A stretch of DNA of 33,658 nucleotides from positions 1 through 33,658 of the forward strand of contig JAFVHU010000053.1 in the NCBI GenBank assembly GCA_017474385.1, in the 5' to 3' direction. The translations under genes were made by a program, and so were the position numbers. This stretch comes from Afipia sp. GTDB taxonomy: Bacteria; Pseudomonadota; Alphaproteobacteria; Rhizobiales; Xanthobacteraceae. Shown here in pieces: positions 18,401 to 26,806 of the stretch; the first letter of the stretch is position 1, and each line of letters opens with the position of its first letter. The notes below the pieces were generated by a model, which made no database searches, was not told the origin of the DNA, and worked only from the letters and a program-made list of their open reading frames with translations.

Positions 18401-19282
18401 ATGACGACACCAACAATTCTGATCACCGGCGCGACCGGCCGGACAGGGCGTTTCGCCGTGGAATTCTTGAGAAAGGACGGCGCGCATGTGCGGGCCTTGG
18501 CCCATCACGATGGTCCGAAGGCCGATCAGCTCAGGGCGCTCGGTGCGGAAGTGGTGATCGGCGATCTCCTCAGCCTCAACGACGTCACGAGCGCCCTCGA
18601 TGGAATCCAGAGCGCATACTTCTGCTATCCGATCGTGCCGCGCCTGATCGACGCGACGAGCTTTTTTGCCGTTGCTGCAGCCGAGAAGGGCGTGAAGGCG
18701 ATTGTGAACATGTCCCAAATTTCAGCGCGACGAGACGCGAACAGCCACGCTGCTCAGGAGCATTGGGTGGCGGAGCGAATCTTCGATTGGTCCGGAACGC
18801 CGACCACTCATCTCAGACCGACATTTTTTGCGGAGTGGCTGACGATCATGCTGGATCCTACCGTGCTTCGGTCAACGGGAGCCGTCAAAATGCCGATGGG
18901 TGATGGTCGCCACGCGCCGATTGCGGCGGAGGATCAGGGACGTTTGAGCGCCGCCATTTTGCAGAATCCCGCGCCACACGCGGGTAAGACCTATACCCTG
19001 CACGGCCCCGTCCAGATGAATCATTATGAGATTGCAGCGGCGATGGGGAAGGCCCTTGGCCGCGATCTGCATTATGAACCCATCACATTTGATGAATTCG
19101 CTGAGGGCCGGCTCGCATCAATTCGTGCAAATCCTCACGTCGTCCAGCATCTGCGAGAGGTGACTCTCGACTATCAGAACGGGATATTCGAAGGCGAGGA
19201 CGGAATCATTCGGGAAGTGACGGGTGTCGCGCCAATGACTGTCGAGACATTCGTCGAGAAGAACCGGGCCCATTTCGCGTAA
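18401..19282 (+). CDS. NmrA-family NAD(P)-binding protein
   Basis: Atypical short-chain dehydrogenase-like protein (293 aa) of the NmrA / quinone-oxidoreductase-2 group. The Rossmann motif TILITGATGRTGRF is at the N-terminus, followed by VRALAHHDG and VVIGDLLS. There is no classical YxxxK active site, as usual for NmrA proteins, which act as redox-sensing proteins or NADPH-quinone reductases. The ATG has GGAGAG just upstream. The divergent HxlR gene is its likely regulator, possibly in response to a quinone or electrophile. Confidence 0.88.
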   Translation: MTTPTILITGATGRTGRFAVEFLRKDGAHVRALAHHDGPKADQLRALGAEVVIGDLLSLNDVTSALDGIQSAYFCYPIVPRLIDATSFFAVAAAEKGVKAIVNMSQISARRDANSHAAQEHWVAERIFDWSGTPTTHLRPTFFAEWLTIMLDPTVLRSTGAVKMPMGDGRHAPIAAEDQGRLSAAILQNPAPHAGKTYTLHGPVQMNHYEIAAAMGKALGRDLHYEPITFDEFAEGRLASIRANPHVVQHLREVTLDYQNGIFEGEDGIIREVTGVAPMTVETFVEKNRAHFA

Positions 19283-19427
19283 CTCCGACATCAAAGCGCT
19301 TCCGTCGCTGAGCAGGTCCGGTATATCAGTCGGCAGCCAACAGCGGCGGCGGCGTCCTTCGGAAGGTCCCCTTTCGGTGGGAGACGTTGGACCGGCATGC
19401 AGATCGACCTCGGCGAAGCCGGGGTCT

Positions 19428-19967
19428 TCAAGCGGGCCTTGAGTCTCGCCGAAAGGTCGTCGGCAAGCCGAGGAAACGCCGGATCGCATAGTCGACTGAA
19501 ATGCGGCCCGGTCCCCAAGCCATAATGGCGAGCGCCATAGCAGCCCAGGTGATATGGATCGGCCACCCATCCGGCACTGTCAGTTCAACGATCACGGTCA
19601 TGAAGAGCAGACCCAGCGCCGCAAATCGGGTGCCGAATCCGAGGACCAGCAAGACCGGGAAGGTGATCTCGCCGCAGCCCGACAGGAACGCCATCAGCGT
19701 TGGTGCCGGGAACGGGTAGGGCCCACCCGGAAGATGCAGCATGAACTCATCGCTGAACAAGGTAACGGCCGTGTCGCTCAGCTGCAGGAAGCCGTCCCAC
19801 TTAAGGATGCCGGATTTCCAAAACGGCACGGCGATGGCAACGCGCAACAACAACTGCGCCAAGGACGGCTGCGCAACGGTTTGCACTAGCATACTGGCGC
19901 GATCGACGATGTCCGCCACGCCTCTTAACTTGCCGCGAGAGGCGGCGGATTGATCTAAGACAGTCAT
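19428..19967 (-). CDS. DoxX-family membrane protein of the bufferin operon
   Basis: DoxX family inner-membrane protein (179 aa) with about four membrane segments (for example LLLRVAIAVPFWKSGILKW, LMAFLSGCGEITFPVLLVLGF, FAALGLLFMTVIVELTV and ITWAAMALAIMAW). It is the last gene of the bufA-bufB-bufC-doxX operon, with an ATGA overlap to bufC. DoxX proteins commonly end bufferin operons and probably assist redox or copper handling in the membrane. Confidence 0.88.
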   Translation of the reverse strand: MTVLDQSAASRGKLRGVADIVDRASMLVQTVAQPSLAQLLLRVAIAVPFWKSGILKWDGFLQLSDTAVTLFSDEFMLHLPGGPYPFPAPTLMAFLSGCGEITFPVLLVLGFGTRFAALGLLFMTVIVELTVPDGWPIHITWAAMALAIMAWGPGRISVDYAIRRFLGLPTTFRRDSRPA

Positions 19968-20770
19968 GATTCTTCTCCGAATTCTGCAGCGATAAATGCG
20001 CCGGCGGCCAACACGCCAGAGATGCTCGCACCAAGGTCGAAGTCGGGGACCTCTTCGAGCGCAGCGGCTGCAGCGTGGCCGAGTGACTGCCCGGCCAGCA
20101 GCGCAGTCAGAAACACCGCGCCGCCTTCGGGAAGGTGTCTGACTTCGACATCGTTTTCCGCGCGCGTGATCAGAGCGTCTTCCGATTGCGTCGGATCGAT
20201 CTGGCCGGTCGATTCTGTGCCGCGGTTTGCCGAGAATATCGTCAGCGCCGCGTAGCGAGATCTCACGACCTGTGTGGCCGGGTGCGAGACAAATGTCAGA
20301 TCCGCAAGGCGCTCAGGAGGCACAGCCGCCAGGCGCTCGGGAGCAAGCGGGACCGCGTCAGCGGCGTGATAGGCATCTAGCCACGCTCGTTCGATGCGCG
20401 CCGTGTCGGCAAGCCAGGGCATTGCCTGCGCGTATTCATAGCTCTCTATGAAGGCCGGAAAGTCGCGCCCGTATTCGAACAGGAGAGGCGAAGTCGGCGG
20501 CGTCGCGCGAACATGAAACCGGGCCATGGCCCGAAAGAACTCGATACCGGTGATACGCTGCACGGCAGGATAGATCGCGGCAAGCGAGTCGATCAGACTG
20601 ACGGTGACGTTGTTGCGATAAACGTTGTAGCGCTTGACCGCCGCCTTGCCGTTGGGACCCGCGACGACATCAGGCGTTTGGTGATCCGGATCGATGAGGG
20701 CAGGGGAGAAGGCGTCGGCGTAGGTTTGACGCTGCCGCATGTCCTGCCGGGGAAGATGGCTAAGCTGCAT
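19964..20770 (-). CDS. bufC: BufC-type RiPP partner protein (DUF2063 / HvfC family)
   Basis: DUF2063 protein (268 aa), the partner that presents the precursor peptide to the MNIO enzyme. The N-terminal DUF2063 domain is readable ([14 protein letters not shown], then [46 protein letters not shown] split by variable residues), and the C-terminal half has the usual Arg/Trp/Asp-rich [13 protein letters not shown] block. The start MQLSHLPRQ overlaps the bufB stop by 11 bp, and the end overlaps doxX by ATGA, so the three are translationally coupled. A second in-frame ATG ten codons later is an alternative start. Confidence 0.87.
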   Translation of the reverse strand: MQLSHLPRQDMRQRQTYADAFSPALIDPDHQTPDVVAGPNGKAAVKRYNVYRNNVTVSLIDSLAAIYPAVQRITGIEFFRAMARFHVRATPPTSPLLFEYGRDFPAFIESYEYAQAMPWLADTARIERAWLDAYHAADAVPLAPERLAAVPPERLADLTFVSHPATQVVRSRYAALTIFSANRGTESTGQIDPTQSEDALITRAENDVEVRHLPEGGAVFLTALLAGQSLGHAAAAALEEVPDFDLGASISGVLAAGAFIAAEFGEES

Positions 20771-21683
20771 GGCTCTTATCCAGAGAAGAGAATCCGATGT
20801 ACCGATCCAGGATCTGCTGGGCGGCTGTCGCCTCCGCCTTGAGCACTGGCCAATCGGGAATGTTGCTGTCCCACTCGATGAGCGTCGGAACCGGCCCGCA
20901 TTTTTGAATGACGATTTCGTAGAGCTTCCACACTGCATCGGCGACGGGGCCGTCGTGGCTGTCGATGAGAAGACGCTCGCCCTCGTCGTCCGCTTGCTCC
21001 GCGTGGCCGGCGAGGTGGATCTCGCCGACTTTGGCAAGCGGAAAGTCCGAGAGGTAGTCGAGCGCGGAGAACCCGTGATTGGTCGCCGACACGAAGACGT
21101 TGTTGACGTCGAGGAGAAGCCCACAACCGGTTCTCCGCGCTATGGTGCGGATGAAATCAGTTTCGCTCATCGTGGATTCGCGGAACGTTACGTAGGTCGA
21201 TGGATTCTCAAGAAGGATCGGCCGCCCGATTGCCTGCTGCACTTCATCGATATGCTCGCAAACCCTCGAAAGCGTTTCGTTGGTGTACGGCAAGGGGAGC
21301 AAGTCGTTGAAGAATGTATTTTCATGCGTCGACCAGGCCAAATGCTCAGACACGAGCGCCGGTTGATAGCGTTCCACGAGCGATCTGAATCGTCCCAGAT
21401 GTTCGCGATCGAGCGGCTGCGGCCCACCGATCGACATGCACACGCCATGAAGCGATACAGGATTATCCTGTCGGATCGCTTCAAGCGCCCGGTGCGGCGG
21501 CCCACCGGCTCCCATGTAGTTTTCGGCATGGACTTCAAAAAAGCCCTTGGGCTTTCCGTCGGCCATGATCGCCGGAAGGTGCTCGTGCTTGAAGCTCGTC
21601 CCAGCCTGTCCGGCGATTGAATGGTTTGGAAAGCGGAGAGCGCTCGCCACGTTTTCGGCGTTCTGATTATTATTCGAGGTCAT
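20760..21683 (-). CDS. bufB: BufB, multinuclear non-haem iron oxidative enzyme (DUF692)
   Basis: DUF692/MNIO enzyme (307 aa) with a TIM barrel holding two or three iron ions. Related enzymes modify Cys residues of a precursor peptide. Likely ligands are H79 (SLHGV), H114 (SEHLAW), E159 (LLENPS), D192 and N195 ([11 protein letters not shown]), H223 (EIHLAGH), H243 (DSHDGPV) and E270 (IEWDSN). The ATG at 21683 lies 38 bp after the bufA stop; longer frames upstream merely read antisense or out-of-frame bufA sequence. With bufA and bufC this makes a complete bufferin biosynthesis set. Confidence 0.92.
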   Translation of the reverse strand: MTSNNNQNAENVASALRFPNHSIAGQAGTSFKHEHLPAIMADGKPKGFFEVHAENYMGAGGPPHRALEAIRQDNPVSLHGVCMSIGGPQPLDREHLGRFRSLVERYQPALVSEHLAWSTHENTFFNDLLPLPYTNETLSRVCEHIDEVQQAIGRPILLENPSTYVTFRESTMSETDFIRTIARRTGCGLLLDVNNVFVSATNHGFSALDYLSDFPLAKVGEIHLAGHAEQADDEGERLLIDSHDGPVADAVWKLYEIVIQKCGPVPTLIEWDSNIPDWPVLKAEATAAQQILDRYIGFSSLDKSHAA

Positions 21684-21721
21684 AGCGTTTCTCCGCTTTC
21701 CGTGCCTGGTTGCTGTCGCGA

Positions 21722-22027
21722 TCAGATCGGCTTCAGCGAACCGTGCTTGCCACCCGGGACGGCGATCGACTCGCAGGTGCCGCCCTGCACGAACTTCCAG
21801 GCGTTGCCCTGGAAATCGACGTTGGACGTTCCCTGGCAGGTGGTGCCGGGACCAGCGGCGCAGTCGTTCTGACCCTTCAGGGCGACGCCGTAGCACTTCA
21901 CCTTGTGGGCAGAGACGGCGGCCTGCTCTTCGGCCTTGGTCAGCGGCGCTGCCATGGCGATCGAGGCCAGCGCGCTCGAAACGGCGCCGGCGATAATCAG
22001 CGAACTGATTGTGGACTTTGCGGACAT
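21722..22027 (-). CDS. bufA: BufA1-type bufferin precursor (DUF2282)
   Basis: Small exported precursor (101 aa) of the bufferin RiPP class. The signal peptide (hydrophobic [19 protein letters not shown], cleavage near residue 27) is followed by a DUF2282 core with four Cys: C45 (VKCYGVA), C56 (NDCAAG), C64 (TTCQG) and C85 (GTCESI). In characterised bufferins the MNIO enzyme turns Cys residues into copper-binding thiooxazoles. AAGGAG precedes the ATG at 22027 by seven bases; a TTG one codon earlier is less likely. A sigma-F-type promoter lies at 22077-22102, giving a short leader. Confidence 0.92.
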   Translation of the reverse strand: MSAKSTISSLIIAGAVSSALASIAMAAPLTKAEEQAAVSAHKVKCYGVALKGQNDCAAGPGTTCQGTSNVDFQGNAWKFVQGGTCESIAVPGGKHGSLKPI

Positions 22028-22076
22028 CAAAATACTCCTTGTTGGGTTGTGCCTGTTTTGGGCGGCACGAGAGGTG

Positions 22077-22102
22077 TTCGTGGTTTTGAGGCTATTCGTT
22101 AC
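22077..22102 (-). promoter_or_regulatory. ECF sigma-F-type promoter of the buf operon
   Basis: On the minus strand the sequence reads GTAACG-N16-CGAA. This fits the GTAACC-N16-CGAA motif that I recall for Caulobacter sigma-F, which controls bufferin operons there. It ends 49 bp before the bufA ATG, correct for a short 5' leader. Confidence 0.7.
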
Positions 22103-22134
22103 AACGCGAACCGCTCACGGATTCGTGAAGGCGA

Positions 22135-22686
22135 TCAGGCGGCGTCGCGTGCGTGAACGACCGGGAAGTCGACGTCGGTCTTTGCGACTTCGTTGACGTA
22201 GTTCGTCAGCGTGTTGAGAGCGACGTGAAGCACGATCTCAAGGATCTGAGCGTCGTCGTATCCGGCCGCACGAACGCTCTGCAGCGCTGCGTCGTTCACG
22301 TGGCCACGCTCGCGCGTCACGGTTGCCGCGAACTTCACCGCAGCGTCAGCCTTGGGATCGTTGGAGGCGCCATTGCGGTTGGCGGTGATCTCGGCGTCGT
22401 CGAGCTTGGCGAGATTCTTGCCGAGGTAGGTGTGAGCCGACAGGCAGTAGTCGCAACCGTTGATCTGGGCGACGGCAAGGGCGATCCGTTCGCGAGTCGG
22501 AGCCGGCAGCTGGCCCTTTCCGAGCGCGCCGAACAGGCCGAGGTAACCCTCGAGCGAGGCCGGGCTGGTCGCCACAAGGCGGAACAGGTTGGGGACGCTG
22601 CCGAGCTGCTTGTTCACGGCGTCGAGGAAGGGCCGAGAAGCGGCGGGAGCGGCGTCGACGGAGGCGGGGATGGCGATGCGGGACAT
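22135..22686 (-). CDS. AhpD-like carboxymuconolactone decarboxylase family protein
   Basis: AhpD-fold protein (183 aa). The active-site pattern GCDYCLSAH gives C78-x-x-C81 with H85, as in peroxidase-related alkylhydroperoxidase-type proteins. Two similar helical units follow the CMD domain pattern (ERIALAVAQINGCDYC, then ILEIVLHVALNTLTNYVN). It probably has thiol-dependent peroxidase or reductase activity in the cytosol. It stands upstream of bufA on the same strand but has its own promoter region carrying copy A of the 31-bp LysR-type element, so it seems regulated together with the genes at 24880-29519 rather than with the buf operon. Confidence 0.9.
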   Translation of the reverse strand: MSRIAIPASVDAAPAASRPFLDAVNKQLGSVPNLFRLVATSPASLEGYLGLFGALGKGQLPAPTRERIALAVAQINGCDYCLSAHTYLGKNLAKLDDAEITANRNGASNDPKADAAVKFAATVTRERGHVNDAALQSVRAAGYDDAQILEIVLHVALNTLTNYVNEVAKTDVDFPVVHARDAA

Positions 22687-22768
22687 TGGTGCAATTCCTT
22701 GTTTCGGTCAGGCGTCATTGCCTGACACGTTTTGTATTCGCTTCCGCATTTGCCGAATATCGTGCTTC

Positions 22769-22799
22769 CTTGGAACTTTATCTTCCAGGAATTGAGAGG
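22769..22799 (-). promoter_or_regulatory. 31-bp LysR-type element, copy A
   Basis: On the coding strand of the AhpD-like gene it reads CCTCTCA-N5-TGGAAGAT-N4-TTCCAAG. It matches copy B at 23 of 31 positions. It ends 82 bp before the start codon. Confidence 0.7.
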
Positions 22800-22845
22800 A
22801 CAAAAACAGCGCTTGTGGTGGAAGCGCTCGCGCAATCCCTGCAGC

Positions 22846-22893
22846 AAATCAGTCTGGACACTCGGATTTAAATCAGTCTGGACACTCGGATTT
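22846..22893 (+). repeat. Perfect 24-bp tandem duplication
   Basis: AAATCAGTCTGGACACTCGG plus ATTT occurs twice head to tail with no mismatch (22846-22869 and 22870-22893). No gene covers it. Confidence 0.9.
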
Positions 22894-23235
22894 AATGGCG
22901 GCGCTGTTTCGCTCGACGCGCACCGAAATCGATTTCCCGCGATCGTATGAAAAGCGACGCCGGAACATCGCGCGATGTCACGTCAGTAAAATCATCACAC
23001 GCCACGATGCTCTGCCTGGTGGCACCGACAGGGACAGACCGCAGCTCTGAAGTAATTGTGGCTACTGGCTTAACCGGAGACATCAACGATGGCATAAGCA
23101 GATGCCTTTCGAATGATCATGCCGGCATTCGTTGTCGCGACCGCGCTCGTACCATCGATGAGCAACGTGGCAACGCCGAAATCAACTGCGCCCGCAGACC
23201 ATTTGACCCGTCGTAAATAACGTCCGGAGATTTCA

Positions 23236-23937
23236 ATGTCAGAGTTTCCATACCGCACAGCACTCATTATCGGAGCTGGCACGGGGATCAGTGCATCGGT
23301 TGCCCGCCAGTTGGCGGGACTCGGCGTCAAGGTCGCACTGGCCGCCCGCAGCACTGCGAAATTAAAACAGCTGGATGATGAGATTGGCGCAAAGGTCTTC
23401 TCGGCGGACGCTTCTGACCGAGCCTCTGTCGAGGCATTGTTTCGCGACGTGGACGCCACGATCGGAGAGCCCGACGTGGTTGTGTTCAATGCCAGCGCGC
23501 GGGCGCCTGGGCCAGTCGCAGAAATCGATCCTGTCGCAGTGGAGAAGGCGCTTGCTATCAGCGCTTACGGCGGGTTTCTCGCGGTCCACCATGCGGCGCG
23601 ACGCATGGTGAAGCATGGCAAGGGAGCCATTCTTCTCACAGGGGCATCCGCCAGCGTGAAGGGCTTTCCACGCTCCTCGGCATTTGCGATGGGCAAGTTT
23701 GCTCTACGCGGATTGGCCCAGAGCGCCGCGCGTGAACTGGGGCCGATGGGCATCCACGTTGCGCATTTTGTCATCGATGGAGCTGTTCGATCCGCGTCGC
23801 GTTCGGATCCGCAGGACAATCCCGATAGTACACTGTCGGCCGACGCGATCGCGCAAACCTACATCGACATCCTTCGCCAGCATCGCAGTGCCTGGTCATT
23901 CGAAGTCGAGGTACGCCCCTGGGTCGAGAAATTCTAA
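23236..23937 (+). CDS. SDR-family protein with Phe in place of the catalytic Tyr
   Basis: Rossmann-fold short-chain dehydrogenase-like protein (233 aa). The nucleotide-binding loop is ALIIGAGTGISAS, an incomplete form of TGxxxGxG. The active-site region reads LLTGASAS then SSAFAMGKFALRG, so F150 replaces the catalytic Tyr while K154 is kept. This matches the divergent SDR_c10-like group described as lacking the normal tetrad. It may bind NAD(P)H without classical dehydrogenase chemistry. CCGGAGA precedes the ATG. It stands alone on the + strand between leftward units. Confidence 0.88.
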   Translation: MSEFPYRTALIIGAGTGISASVARQLAGLGVKVALAARSTAKLKQLDDEIGAKVFSADASDRASVEALFRDVDATIGEPDVVVFNASARAPGPVAEIDPVAVEKALAISAYGGFLAVHHAARRMVKHGKGAILLTGASASVKGFPRSSAFAMGKFALRGLAQSAARELGPMGIHVAHFVIDGAVRSASRSDPQDNPDSTLSADAIAQTYIDILRQHRSAWSFEVEVRPWVEKF

Positions 23938-24003
23938 CCAGCCGAACACAGCATTTCGGAACTCCGGGTACATATTCTGCGCCGCGCAGCGTTAGCCTTG
24001 TCG

Positions 24004-24795
24004 TCAAGCAGGTCGTTTCAGAAAGCTCCGAACCTCATTCACGAAGATCTCCGATGCTTCCCAAGGGGCCGCGTGGCCAGCCGTCTCAAGACGAATTCTC
24101 GTGGCTTTGGGAATTGCATTGGTCAGTTCGTCGGAATAGGGGGCAGGCAAGACGACGTCACGCTCGCCTGAAATCACCAAGGTCGGGCTCACCAGACCGG
24201 TAAGGCGATCGAGCGTGTCAGCCTGACTTGCAGCGTTCGCGCCTCTACAGAATGCATCTGCGGATTGATCGTGAAAGAGCGGGTTCGTAAGCGCCGTGAT
24301 CGCGTGAAGCGGAGCACTCGCGAGCACGTCGGGATGGCTCAGATTAAAGGTCATGACCTCACGGAAGTGGGCATCAGGGAGATGCCTCTTCAATATCCGC
24401 CAGGTTTCGAATTTGTTCGCCAGATATTGATCTGTCCGCGCCCAGCTGTTCGCGAGGATCAGCTTGCGCACGCGGTTCGGGTCGCGCAGCGCGAACTCTT
24501 GCGCAATCTGCCCGCCGAGCGAATGACCAAGGATGCTGACTTGCTCGAGACCAAGATCGTCGAGAACGGCACGAACGTCTGCCGACATATCCGACAGAGC
24601 GTATTGCTGTGCGGTCGTAGAGCTTCCGCCGGCATCTCGATTGTCGATAAGCACGATCTTGAAGCCGACCAGCATTGACGCCAGCGGCCGCCACGGACCG
24701 ATATCCATGGCCAGCCCAGGCAGGATGAGGAGGGGTTCACCTTCTCCAACGACGTCATAGTGCAGGACGGCGTCGGCATTGCGGACTAACGGCAT
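24004..24795 (-). CDS. Alpha/beta hydrolase
   Basis: Alpha/beta-hydrolase fold protein (263 aa). The nucleophile elbow is GHSLGGQ (S92), the acid is D213 (GERDVVLP) and the base is H241 (AGHAAPWE); the oxyanion region is LPGLAMDIGPW. It resembles 3-oxoadipate enol-lactonase or BioH-like hydrolases, but the substrate is not predictable. The ATG at 24795 is preferred because CGGAG lies 7-8 bases upstream; an in-frame GTG at 24831 would add 12 unlikely residues. It starts 84 bp after the NTF2-like gene and is probably cotranscribed with it. Confidence 0.88.
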   Translation of the reverse strand: MPLVRNADAVLHYDVVGEGEPLLILPGLAMDIGPWRPLASMLVGFKIVLIDNRDAGGSSTTAQQYALSDMSADVRAVLDDLGLEQVSILGHSLGGQIAQEFALRDPNRVRKLILANSWARTDQYLANKFETWRILKRHLPDAHFREVMTFNLSHPDVLASAPLHAITALTNPLFHDQSADAFCRGANAASQADTLDRLTGLVSPTLVISGERDVVLPAPYSDELTNAIPKATRIRLETAGHAAPWEASEIFVNEVRSFLKRPA

Positions 24796-24879
24796 AACTA
24801 AACTCCGAGCAGGACTTACCCTTGGCTGCACGGCGGTGCGCCAAGCATCGTCGTGGCCTCGCCACGAAATGAGCGGGGG

Positions 24880-25344
24880 CTACAGTCCCAGTTCGCTAAG
24901 GGAGGGATGATCGTCCGGCCGGCGACCCAACGGCCAGTGAAACTTGCGATCGGCTTCGGCGATCGGCAAGTCATTGATGCATGCGAAACGCCGATGCATC
25001 AAACCATCCGGCGCGAACTCCCAGTTCTCGTTTCCATAGCTGCGAAACCAGTTTCCGCTGTCGTCATGCCATTCATAGGCGTAGCGAACGGCGATGCGGT
25101 TCTCGGAAAACGCCCAGAGCTCTTTGATCAGCCGGTAATCGAGCTCTTTTGCCCACTTGCGTGTGAGGAAGGCAACGACCTCGCTTCGTCCATTCACGAA
25201 TTCCGCGCGGTTTCGCCAAACCGTGTCCTGCGTGTAGGCGAGCGAGACCTTTTCGGGATTCCTCCCGTTCCAGCCGTCTTCGGCAAGGCGGACTTTTTCG
25301 ACAGCGCTCTCTCTGGAAAACGGGGGAAGTGGGGGTCGGGTCAT
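24880..25344 (-). CDS. NTF2-like protein (DUF1348)
   Basis: Nuclear transport factor 2-like protein (154 aa), DUF1348 family. The pattern [26 protein letters not shown], then [21 protein letters not shown] and [29 protein letters not shown], is characteristic. The biochemical function of the family is unknown; the cone-shaped pocket suggests small-molecule binding. It heads a leftward unit with the alpha/beta hydrolase. Copy B of the 31-bp element ends 69 bp before its start, and the LysR gene lies just upstream on the same strand. Confidence 0.88.
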   Translation of the reverse strand: MTRPPLPPFSRESAVEKVRLAEDGWNGRNPEKVSLAYTQDTVWRNRAEFVNGRSEVVAFLTRKWAKELDYRLIKELWAFSENRIAVRYAYEWHDDSGNWFRSYGNENWEFAPDGLMHRRFACINDLPIAEADRKFHWPLGRRPDDHPSLSELGL

Positions 25345-25413
25345 GGCACTCGTCTTCTCGTTGATTGGAGAGACAAACGTAGATGGCCAGCCGTATTGGT
25401 AAAATACTGTAGA

Positions 25414-25444
25414 GTTGGAACGTTATCTTCCATTTCTTGGAAGG
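25414..25444 (-). promoter_or_regulatory. 31-bp LysR-type element, copy B
   Basis: On the coding strand it reads CCTTCCA-N5-TGGAAGAT-N4-TTCCAAC. It contains the palindrome CTTCCA-N5-TGGAAG followed by a further TTCCAA half-site. It shares all three blocks with copy C (21 of 31 positions, all matches inside the blocks). It lies between the LysR stop and the NTF2-like start. Confidence 0.75.
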
Positions 25445-25486
25445 ACGTAGTTTGCCCCCACGACAGACCGGACGCGCCGCCCACCA

Positions 25487-26497
25487 TTAAGCCGACTGGT
25501 CGGCCGCCTTTCGTGATTTGCGCGGCCCAGTGCTGGCCGCCGGTGCTGTGTCAGCTTCGTTCTCCTCCGGGCGCCCCTGTGGCTTTGCACTCCGTGATTT
25601 GGCCTGAGAGAGACTCGCCCGCAATCGTGGGGTCATAAAGTCAAGGAACGCGCGAAGCTTGAGAGGAATCATCCCTCCGCCGCGGTAGACGAGACTGACA
25701 GGAATTGGGGGTGGTTCGAAATCTTCCAGAATAGTGACGAGCTCGCCTTTACGAACGGCATCTTCGACTTGATAAGACAGCACTCGCGTTACGCCGGCTC
25801 CGAGTTTAGCTGCGTCGATCGAAGCTTCCGCCGTCGTCGCAATAAGCCTGGAATGGACGGGCACCACTACGGGCGCCTTTGCAGTCCCGAAATTCCATGA
25901 TTGCGGGTTGGATTGTCCCTCGAAAGTGATGCATGAAAGCTCACTTAGGTCGGCGGGCTTTGCGGGAGTCCCGTGCTTATCGAAATAGGCTGGGCTGCCG
26001 CATACGACGCGCCGTATTTCACCAACCTTTGTCGCCAGAAGCGTGCTGTCGGGGAGGAGACTGATGCGCAGGGCCGCATCGATGTGCTCTTCCATAAGAT
26101 TTGTGACCCGGTCGGCAAGTGCCAAGCGCACGTCGACCTCTGGATAGGCTTCGAGAAATGCCGCGATTGGTGGCACCATGTGCAGCCGTCCAAACACAAT
26201 GGGCGCCGTGACGACGAGGTCTCCCCGTGGCGCGATGTATTCGCCGGCCGCGGCGCGCTCTGCTTCATTGATCTGCTGGAGAATACGTTTGCTCGCGGCG
26301 ACGTACGCTTCGCCGGCGTCCGTGAGTGTCAGGCGCCGGTTTGAACGGTTGAGAAGTTTTGTTCTTAGGTGGGCTTCGAGGTCCGACACCTTCCTGCTGA
26401 CGGTCGCCAGTGGAACGCCGAGCGCCCTTCCGGCGGCAGACAGGCTGCCTTTTTCCACGGTGGCGACTAGCAGTGTCATTGCCTCGATTCGATCCAT
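25487..26497 (-). CDS. LysR-family transcriptional regulator
   Basis: LysR-type regulator (336 aa). The HTH spans about residues 4-62 (MTLLVATVEKGSLSAAGRALG, then ATVSRKVSDLEAHL and LLNRSNRRLTLTDAG). The effector domain is at about residues 90-295. A basic, Ala/Pro-rich tail of about 40 residues follows (SQAKSRSAKPQGRPEENEAD and beyond), which is unusual. It is divergent from the GST-like gene and directly upstream of the NTF2-like gene. Copies B and C of the 31-bp element flank it, so it is the best candidate to bind all three copies. Confidence 0.92.
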   Translation of the reverse strand: MDRIEAMTLLVATVEKGSLSAAGRALGVPLATVSRKVSDLEAHLRTKLLNRSNRRLTLTDAGEAYVAASKRILQQINEAERAAAGEYIAPRGDLVVTAPIVFGRLHMVPPIAAFLEAYPEVDVRLALADRVTNLMEEHIDAALRISLLPDSTLLATKVGEIRRVVCGSPAYFDKHGTPAKPADLSELSCITFEGQSNPQSWNFGTAKAPVVVPVHSRLIATTAEASIDAAKLGAGVTRVLSYQVEDAVRKGELVTILEDFEPPPIPVSLVYRGGGMIPLKLRAFLDFMTPRLRASLSQAKSRSAKPQGRPEENEADTAPAASTGPRKSRKAADQSA

Positions 26498-26647
26498 CTA
26501 ACTCTCACATTTTGGAAGCGCGCGGCGGGAACAATACACTTACATGGGGAAATCGGAAGGTGGCGCCGCCGTTTTTAGGTCGAATGGCAAAAAGGGCCCG
26601 GCGAAACGCCCGATTTGTCGGGGCCGTAAAGCGAAGAAATCGCGCTT

Positions 26648-26678
26648 CCTTCCATTCTTTGGAAGATTGGCTTCCAAA
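26648..26678 (+). promoter_or_regulatory. 31-bp LysR-type element, copy C
   Basis: Reads CCTTCCA-N5-TGGAAGAT-N4-TTCCAAA on the + strand, upstream of the GST-like gene. The two overlapping palindromes are CTTCCA-N5-TGGAAG and TTGGAAG-N5-CTTCCAA. It lies in the 309-bp divergent region between the LysR gene and the GST-like gene, 128 bp before the latter's start. Confidence 0.75.
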
Positions 26679-26806
26679 CTCACGTAATTCCTGAGGGATA
26701 CGGAAGCGCCTAGTTTGGCCCGGCTCGTAGGTGCTGGACTCGGTCTCCGGTGCCGGTTGGACGCATCGCGTTTTTCGATGGTCCGCGGTTTTCTCAGGAG
26801 GTTGAC

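Larger units (their letters stand above)
22687..23235. other. Divergent intergenic region with operator and tandem repeat
   Basis: 549 bp between the AhpD-like gene and the SDR gene without a convincing gene. It contains copy A of the three-block element (22769-22799) and a perfect 24-bp tandem duplication (22846-22893). GGAGA just before 23236 serves the SDR gene. Confidence 0.6.

Noticed and set aside
20739-21620. Plus-strand frame of 293 codons opposite bufB
   Set aside because: Antisense to bufB, whose metal-ligand motifs and operon overlaps prove the minus strand is coding.
23070-23489. Minus-strand frame overlapping the SDR 5' end and the gap upstream of it
   Set aside because: Mostly antisense to the SDR gene; the non-overlapping part has no recognisable family, so a gene remnant could not be supported.
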